DNA of 12,548 nucleotides, from positions 1-12,548 of the forward strand of contig CAAGKD010000024.1 in assembly GCA_900770335.1 (NCBI GenBank), given 5' to 3'. A model generated the notes under the pieces. That model saw nothing but the letters and a program-made list of their open reading frames with translations. It made no database searches and was not told the DNA's origin. A program made the translations under genes and the position numbers. Within the stretch, counting starts at the first letter, position 1, and each line of letters begins with the position of its first letter. This stretch comes from an uncultured Sutterella sp. GTDB taxonomy: Bacteria > Pseudomonadota > Gammaproteobacteria > Burkholderiales > Burkholderiaceae_F. Shown here piece by piece: positions 8,403-12,548 of the stretch.

Positions 8403-8461
8403 GCGCGCCGGAAGAGTCATCCCTTTGCATCCGGAACGCCGGCGCGCTCGCCGCGCCGGCG
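8403..8461 (+). promoter_or_regulatory. Two mutually exclusive hairpins before the RHH gene
   Basis: Segment A GCGCGCCGG (8403-8411) is complementary over 9 bases to segment B CCGGCGCGC (8439-8447). B, as CGCCGGCGCG (8437-8446), is also complementary over 10 bases to segment C CGCGCCGGCG (8452-8461) with a 5-base loop. A-B and B-C cannot form together, an attenuator-like arrangement. B-C lacks a T-run and GC-rich DNA favours chance pairing, so function is unproven. Confidence 0.35.
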
Positions 8462-8498
8462 ATGCGAGGAGAGTTTCACAAGTTTGAGGATCAGGTCA

Positions 8499-8771
8499 AT
8501 GTATGTTTCCCACAAGGGAGGAACGCAGCGCATTCCGTGCAGCTCAAGATCAGGGGTGATCAGCTGCAGGATGTCATGCGAGACGAAGGCAGCCGTCGAC
8601 AAGCTCGCCCAGAAGGAAAAAATCATCGTCTCCCACGTGATCCGCGCCTTTCTCGAGGAGAGCGTGCGCAGGGGGAATCTTCATTGGTGGCGCGAGGACG
8701 TCGCCGGGGATGAGGACGCTCTTGAGGAGCTGCGCGTCGAGGAGGGCGAATACGTGACGCAGAGCGCGTGA
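8499..8771 (+). CDS. Small ribbon-helix-helix (CopG/Arc-like) domain protein
   Basis: The protein is 90 residues from the ATG at 8499. The strand and first helix read VISCRMSCETKAAVDKLAQK, the second helix SHVIRAFLEESVRRGN, the spacing of a ribbon-helix-helix DNA-binding fold, at residues about 20-56. An acidic tail follows (DVAGDEDALEELRVEEGEY). Such proteins bind operator DNA as dimers and often act as antitoxins or small repressors; no toxin-like gene adjoins this one. The start is uncertain. ATG 8499 has GAGGA at 8486-8490 (8-base gap). TTG 8484 would give 95 residues and GTG 8556 gives 71, starting right at the domain. A very strong GGAGG (8517-8521) lies inside the frame, 10 bases before an in-frame ATT (8532). 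Specific function unknown. Confidence 0.65.
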   Translation: MYVSHKGGTQRIPCSSRSGVISCRMSCETKAAVDKLAQKEKIIVSHVIRAFLEESVRRGNLHWWREDVAGDEDALEELRVEEGEYVTQSA

Positions 8772-8803
8772 CGGGACTGACGATCCTGACGATTCTGACG
8801 GGA
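8768..8803. repeat. Four 9-bp tandem repeats over the RHH stop codon
   Basis: Units are GTGACGGGA (8768-8776), CTGACGATC (8777-8785), CTGACGATT (8786-8794) and CTGACGGGA (8795-8803). All share TGACG. The first unit contains the TGA stop (8769-8771). This is a slippage-type minisatellite; a change in copy number would leave the protein untouched. Confidence 0.7.
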
Positions 8804-8859
8804 GGCCGCGCGGCTGCGCCGCGTTCGTTCAGGCCGTCGGATCAGTGGCATCGCCTTCA

Positions 8860-8900
8860 GCGAAGGGCCGCAGCGGGAGAAGACCGCCGCGGCCCTTCGC
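8860..8900. terminator. Long inverted repeat, probable terminator of the RHH transcript
   Basis: GCGAAGGGCCGC (8860-8871) and GCGGCCCTTCGC (8889-8900) are perfect 12-bp arms. Inside, after one A-C mismatch, GCGG (8873-8876) pairs with CCGC (8884-8887) around the loop GAGAAGA, giving 16 pairs in total. It begins 89 bases after the RHH stop. No T-run follows (CCTTCTGGTT), so termination would be imperfect or Rho-assisted. Confidence 0.55.
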
Positions 8901-8913
8901 GCCTTCTGGTTCA

Positions 8914-8938
8914 GCGGTCCGCCGGTCCGGCTGACCGC
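8914..8938. repeat. Short inverted repeat GCGGTC...GACCGC
   Basis: Perfect 6-bp arms (8914-8919, 8933-8938) enclose a smaller CCG/CGG pairing. It follows the larger inverted repeat by 13 bases. Confidence 0.35.
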
Positions 8939-9010
8939 CGGGATGGTTGCGGAGCGCGATCGCGCAATCTTTTGCAACGCGTGCGAGAAAGCCTTCGTCG
9001 CAAGGCTCTT

Positions 9011-9016
9011 TAAAAT
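9011..9016 (+). promoter_or_regulatory. Candidate -10 element of the tamA-tamB operon
   Basis: TAAAAT lies in TTTAAAATAAAG, the most AT-rich patch of this region, 61 bases before the tamA ATG. No acceptable -35 is seen at 16-18 bases. Confidence 0.4.
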
Positions 9017-9077
9017 AAAGCGGATCCGTCATTTCGGCCGAGGGACTCCGGCCGCATCCTCCTCCGTCCGAAGCGCC

Positions 9078-10943
9078 ATGCCTGACGCGTATTCCTTCCG
9101 CACCTTTGAGCATCTTGAGCGCCTTGAGCGCGTCCTGCGCACGGCCGCGCTGGCGCTGCTCCTTGCGCTTCTCGGCGCTGCCGGCGCGCGGGCGGATGAC
9201 TTCGCCTACCGGCTCGAGGGCCTCGACGGGGCGCTCGAGGAGAACGTCACGGCGCAGCTCCAGAGCCAGGGGCTCTCGAGCATCACGGTCGCCGGGCGCT
9301 ACCGCTCGCAGATCCGATCGGGCGTGAAGAAGGGCCTCAGGGCGCTCGGTTACTACGAGCCTGTCGTGAAGCTCTCCTGGGAGGACGGCGTGAAGGGCGA
9401 CCGGAGCGAGGATCAGGGCTCGGCCTCGGAGGGGAGCTCCGAAAAGAGCCCTGATGAAGGAAAAGGCGGAAAGACCGCTCCGCGCATGCTCATCGTCAAG
9501 GTCGATCCCGGTGAGCCCGTGCGGATCGCCGGCGCCGAGCTCGCCCTCTCGGGCGAGGCCGCCGAGGATCCGGACTTCAGGAAGCTTCTTGACAGTCTTC
9601 CCGAGAAGGGAAGAGTCCTTCACCACGGCGAGTACGAGGCCTTCAAGAAGTCCGTTCTCGCCCTCGGAACCCGCAAGGGGTACTTCCTCGGGCGCTTCAC
9701 GAAGAGCGAGCTCGCCGTCGCGGCCTCGCGCCGCGAGGCCTGGTGGCGGCTTGCGTACGACTCGGGTCCGCGCTGGAAGTTCGGCGAGGTCGCCTTCACG
9801 GGCTCGCAGATCGACGCGGACATCCTCGCGAGGCTTGTTCCCTTCGAAAGGGGCGAGCCCTACGCCTCCGAGAAGCTCGCCGAGCTCAACGAGAACCTCG
9901 CCGACACGGGGTGGTTCAGCTCCGCGGTGGTGGCGCCCGCCTTCCGCCAGGCCGGCGCGGACCATGAGCTTCCGCTCGCGGGCGCGCTCACGCCCCGCAA
10001 GGACAACAGCGTCGAGGTGGGCGTGGGGTACTCCACGGACGTGGGCCCGCGCTTCACGGGCGAATGGACGAAGCCCTGGGTCAACTCGAGCGGGCACAGC
10101 CTCACGGTCTCGACGAGCCTCTCGATGAAGGAGCCCGAGCTCTCCTTCAGCTACAAGATGCCGCTGAGGGACAACCCCCTCGAGGAGTACTGGCTCGCCC
10201 AGGGAGGCTTCAAGCACACGGACATCAACGACACGCGCTCCGAGCAGACGACCTTCGAGGGTTCGCGCTACTGGAACTTCGCGACGGGCTGGCAGAGGTC
10301 GGTGAACCTGCGCTGGATGCTCGACAACTACTCCCAGGGCGAGACGAACAACACGACGATGCTCCTCTACCCGGGCGTCACGATCAACCGCACCCGCTCC
10401 CGGGGCGGCGCGATGCCCTCCTGGGGCGACAGCCAGCGCTACTCGATCGACGTCTCGCAGAAGCTCTGGGGGTCGGACGTCAACTTCTGGTCCGCGAACG
10501 CCTCGGGCGTGATCATCCGGACGTTCGCCTCGAAGAATCGCTTCATCGGCCGCTACGCCCTGGGCTGGATCCATGCGGACGACTTCGACGCGGTGCCGCC
10601 GGACCTGCGCTTCTTCGCGGGCGGCGACCGCAGCATCCGCGGCTACGACTACAAGTCCCTCTCGCCAAGGGACGGCAAGGGGGAGCTTCGCGGCGCGAAG
10701 CGCCTCGTCACGGGCAGCCTCGAGTACCAGAGGAACCTCACGGGCGACTGGTGGGGCGCGGTCTTCGTCGACGCGGGCGAGGCGACGGACAGCTTCTCGA
10801 CGGGCGAGATCAAGACGGGCGCGGGCGTGGGCATCCGCTGGAAGTCCCCCGTCGGGCCGGTGAAGTTCGACATCGCCCGCCCCGTGGGCGACAGCGAGCA
10901 TCACGGTTTCGCCTTCTATATCGGCCTCGGACCGGAGCTCTGA
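9078..10943 (+). CDS. tamA: TamA, outer-membrane Omp85-family assembly protein
   Basis: TamA is the outer-membrane half of the translocation and assembly module, helping insert a subset of outer-membrane proteins. The protein is 621 residues (E. coli 577). A signal peptide ends at ALLGAAGARA (about residue 39). POTRA domains fill about 42-300 and a 16-strand barrel the rest. The Omp85 lid-lock motif is RFFAGGDRSIRGYDYKSLSP and the C-terminus is GFAFYIGLGPEL with the closing barrel strand; both nearly match E. coli TamA. An insertion of Glu, Ser, Gly and Lys (about residues 105-132) lengthens the POTRA region and accounts for much of the extra size. ATG 9078 is chosen because it gives a signal peptide; the frame is open back to 8943 without support, and 9078 itself has no good ribosome site. 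tamB follows after one base. Confidence 0.97.
   Translation: MPDAYSFRTFEHLERLERVLRTAALALLLALLGAAGARADDFAYRLEGLDGALEENVTAQLQSQGLSSITVAGRYRSQIRSGVKKGLRALGYYEPVVKLSWEDGVKGDRSEDQGSASEGSSEKSPDEGKGGKTAPRMLIVKVDPGEPVRIAGAELALSGEAAEDPDFRKLLDSLPEKGRVLHHGEYEAFKKSVLALGTRKGYFLGRFTKSELAVAASRREAWWRLAYDSGPRWKFGEVAFTGSQIDADILARLVPFERGEPYASEKLAELNENLADTGWFSSAVVAPAFRQAGADHELPLAGALTPRKDNSVEVGVGYSTDVGPRFTGEWTKPWVNSSGHSLTVSTSLSMKEPELSFSYKMPLRDNPLEEYWLAQGGFKHTDINDTRSEQTTFEGSRYWNFATGWQRSVNLRWMLDNYSQGETNNTTMLLYPGVTINRTRSRGGAMPSWGDSQRYSIDVSQKLWGSDVNFWSANASGVIIRTFASKNRFIGRYALGWIHADDFDAVPPDLRFFAGGDRSIRGYDYKSLSPRDGKGELRGAKRLVTGSLEYQRNLTGDWWGAVFVDAGEATDSFSTGEIKTGAGVGIRWKSPVGPVKFDIARPVGDSEHHGFAFYIGLGPEL
9104..9131. repeat. 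Nine-base tandem repeat in the tamA signal-peptide region
   Basis: CTTGAGCGC occurs twice in tandem (9114-9122, 9123-9131), with a degenerate third unit TTTGAGCAT just before (9104-9113). It encodes the charged stretch FEHLERLER ahead of the hydrophobic core and makes the signal-peptide n-region unusually long. Confidence 0.65.
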
Positions 10944-10944
10944 C

Positions 10945-12525
10945 ATGACTCGAGCCGCACGCATTCTCGGACGCGCCCTCGGGGCCGCTCTCGCGCTGGC
11001 AGCGCTTGTTCTCGCCTTCTCGGCGTTCGTCGTCGCGACGCCCTCGGGGCGGTCGCTCGCAGCCTGGGCCGCCGACCGCTGGGTCGAGGGCCTCTCGATC
11101 GGTTCGATCGAGGGCGGCTGGCGGGATCTGCGCGTCCGGGACGTCGCCTGGCGCTCGCCCGGCGTCGCCGTCCGTGCGGACGCCCTGGAGCTCAGCTTCG
11201 ACTGGCGGCGGCTCGCGGACCGTGAGGTCAGCGCGGACCGTCTCGGACTCGACGGCGTCGAGGTGACGCTCGAGCCCGACGAGATGCCCGCGTCGGAGTC
11301 CGCGCCCGCGGATCCGGACGCGCCGCTCATTCCGGACCTGACGCTCCCTGATGCGGTGAGGCGCGTGCGGCTCGGCGTACTCGAGCTCAAGCGCGTCCGC
11401 TTCCGGATGCCGGGGCTCGACGCCGGCCTCGGGGCGCTTGAGGCGGGCGTGAGCCTTGAGGGCGGCCGGCTCGCTCTCAGCGCGTTGAGGACGAAGTCGC
11501 TTTCCGTCGTGACGCCGCAGGTGAGCGTTCGCTCCGATGCGATCGACGCCGCGGCGTCGCTCTCGGGCGGCGAGTCGGCGGGGGCGGTGATTGAGCGGCT
11601 CGCCCTTGCGGGGGGCGAGGTGACGCTCCGGGAAGCCGGCGAGTCGAAGACGGATGAGGCCAATGAGGTCGTTGAGGCGTCTCAGCCCTCCGAGCGGTCC
11701 GAGCCGGATCTGCCGGGGCAGCCGGGTCAGCCGGCTCCGTCGGGAAAGCTTTCGGAGTCTCCCGATGACGCAGCTGAGCCGAGCGCGGCTGACGCTGCAG
11801 GCGATGCGCCCGGAGATGCGGTTGCCGCTGAATCTCGCGCGCCCCGGGCGGACGCGTTCGTCAAGCGCATCGAGGCGCTCTTCGCCGAGCCCTTCATCAA
11901 GTCTCTTCCGGAAGTCCGCGTTCCCGTCGCCGTCCGGATCGGGGGGCTTGACGTATCGGACTGGCGCGTCGCGGGGATCCCCGGCGCAGGGAGCCTTCCC
12001 GGGCTCGCGCCCCTCTCGATCGAAAGCCTCCACGCTGAGGCCTCTTTGAGGGACGATGCTGCGGACCTCACCGAATTTTCCTTCAGAAGCAGCGCGGCGA
12101 ACCTGGAGGCTCGGGCGAGTGCGCGGATGAGCGGCTCGTGGCCCCTTGACGCGTCCTTGCGCCTTGAGGCGGACGCGCTTCCCTGGCTGGGGGTCGCGGG
12201 CCTGGCCGTCGAGACCGGACTGAGCCAGGCGGCCCGGGAGACGAGCCTCTCGCTCACGCTGCGCGGCAGCGTCGTCGGGCGCCTTGACGCCTCGGCCTCG
12301 CTCACGGGCGCCGCGCCCCTTGAGCTCGTCGCCCATGCGGATCCCTCGAAGGCGGAGCTCCCCTTCGGCCTCACCCTCTCGTCGCCTGAGCTCGTCGCGC
12401 CCTCGGCGATTCCAGCCGATTCCTTCTCCGCCTCCTTCTCTTCCGCCGCGGAGAAGACGGATCAGGCGGCTCAGGCTTCAGAGTCGCAAAAGAGCGAAAA
12501 GACGGCGGCGCGGGCCGCCTCGGCG
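10945..12525 (+). CDS. tamB: TamB, inner-membrane-anchored translocation/assembly module protein, 3' end missing
   Basis: TamB is an AsmA-superfamily protein with one N-terminal signal anchor and a very long beta-taco that spans the periplasm to TamA; the family is implicated in outer-membrane protein assembly and phospholipid transport. The ATG at 10945 lies one base after the tamA stop, with GGAG (10934-10937) inside tamA at 7 bases, so the two are co-translated. A hydrophobic segment occupies about residues 10-31 (ALGAALALAALVLAFSAF). It is followed by LSIGSIEGGWRDLRVRDVAW, the typical start of the repeated beta domain. A disordered Pro/Ser/Glu/Ala stretch lies at about 233-300 and another near 495-527. 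Only 527 genomic codons are present, likely under half of the protein. The frame runs open into the adapter at 12526, adding seven artificial codons. Confidence 0.93.
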
Positions 12526-12548
12526 AGATCGGAAGAGCACACGTCTGA
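12526..12548 (+). other. Illumina TruSeq adapter remnant (not genomic)
   Basis: The last 23 bases match the start of the TruSeq read-1 adapter: they begin AGATCGGAAGAGC and end ACGTCTGA, exactly as in that oligo. The match runs to the contig end without a mismatch. The bases should be trimmed, and any residue translated from them (RSEEHTS in the tamB frame) ignored. Confidence 0.97.

Larger units (their letters stand above)
8047..8498. other. 452-base structured region without a convincing gene
   Basis: This separates the leftward MFS gene from the rightward RHH gene. It contains an inverted repeat at 8066-8085, a short hairpin TGCGAC/GTCGCA (8097-8102 with 8110-8115), a -10-like TAGAAT at 8186-8191, a nested hairpin at 8218-8280, and alternative hairpins at 8403-8461. 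I find no tRNA, no RNase P, tmRNA or SRP RNA core, and no riboswitch I recognise. Open frames here lack ribosome sites or family resemblance. Confidence 0.5.
8772..9077. other. 306-base region between the RHH gene and tamA
   Basis: It holds the end of the tandem repeat, the long inverted repeat at 8860-8900, a second hairpin at 8914-8938, and an AT-rich -10-like element at 9011-9016. No open frame in it looks like a protein; the in-frame extension of tamA back to 8943 has no ribosome site and no family match. Confidence 0.5.

Noticed and set aside
8186..8461. RNase P RNA, tmRNA, 6S or SRP RNA in the gene-poor stretch
   Set aside because: None of their conserved core sequences is present; only generic hairpins are seen.
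6733..8487. 584-codon plus-strand frame opposite the MFS gene
   Set aside because: Its composition (Arg, Glu, Gly, His) is that of a shadow, and the minus strand encodes a coherent membrane protein.
8462..8713. Alternative-frame ORF overlapping the RHH gene
   Set aside because: Its sequence has no domain pattern after the first 30 residues, whereas the other frame shows a coherent RHH fold and acidic tail.
8499..8803. Toxin-antitoxin pair or new defence system around the RHH gene
   Set aside because: No second small gene adjoins it on either side; the next genes are an MFS transporter and tamA, and no defence domain is visible in the window.
8829..11663. 944-codon open frame on the minus strand opposite tamA and tamB
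   Set aside because: It is antisense to two well-supported genes, Arg/Ala-rich with no recognisable domain, and typical of the shadow frames of GC-rich coding DNA.
10810..12336. 508-codon minus-strand frame opposite tamB
   Set aside because: Antisense to the TamB frame, with no family resemblance; long only because stop codons are rare in this GC-rich DNA.

Overview
The window is GC-rich DNA with the gene content of a Gram-negative proteobacterium. The PpsR/PpsA pair, the NfeD/QmcA pair and the TamA/TamB outer-membrane pair point to Betaproteobacteria (Burkholderiales). A gene for HydG, an enzyme of anaerobes, next to these makes a gut-type anaerobic lineage such as Sutterellaceae the best guess. 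That placement is inference from gene content. The right end is a technical artefact: the last 23 bases (12526-12548) match an Illumina TruSeq adapter, so this is the edge of a draft or metagenomic contig.

Layout. (1) 1-3151: divergent ppsR (minus, truncated by the left edge) and ppsA (plus). PpsR is the kinase/pyrophosphorylase that switches PEP synthase off and on, so enzyme and regulator sit back to back over a 264-base control region. (2) 3407-4887: an nfeD-like gene (ybbJ type) followed by qmcA (SPFH/stomatin), a classic membrane-protein pair. (3) 4888-5060: strong hairpins between the convergent qmcA and hydG. (4) 5061-6482, minus: hydG, the radical-SAM tyrosine lyase that makes the CO/CN ligands of the [FeFe]-hydrogenase H-cluster, with no HydE, HydF or hydrogenase gene in view. 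(5) 6781-8046, minus: an MFS transporter, separated from hydG by a good intrinsic terminator. (6) 8047-9077: a gene-poor, structure-rich stretch with one small ribbon-helix-helix protein gene (about 8499-8771), several perfect hairpins, a possible mutually exclusive hairpin pair, and short tandem repeats. (7) 9078-12525: tamA and the start of tamB, one base apart, encoding the translocation and assembly module of the cell envelope. tamB is cut by the contig end.

The ordinary part is a set of housekeeping modules: gluconeogenic entry (PpsA/PpsR), membrane quality control (NfeD/QmcA) and outer-membrane assembly (TamA/TamB). The parts that merit a second look are the isolated hydG, the structured island around the RHH gene, and the adapter end. 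I see no rRNA, tRNA, CRISPR array, insertion sequence or phage gene.
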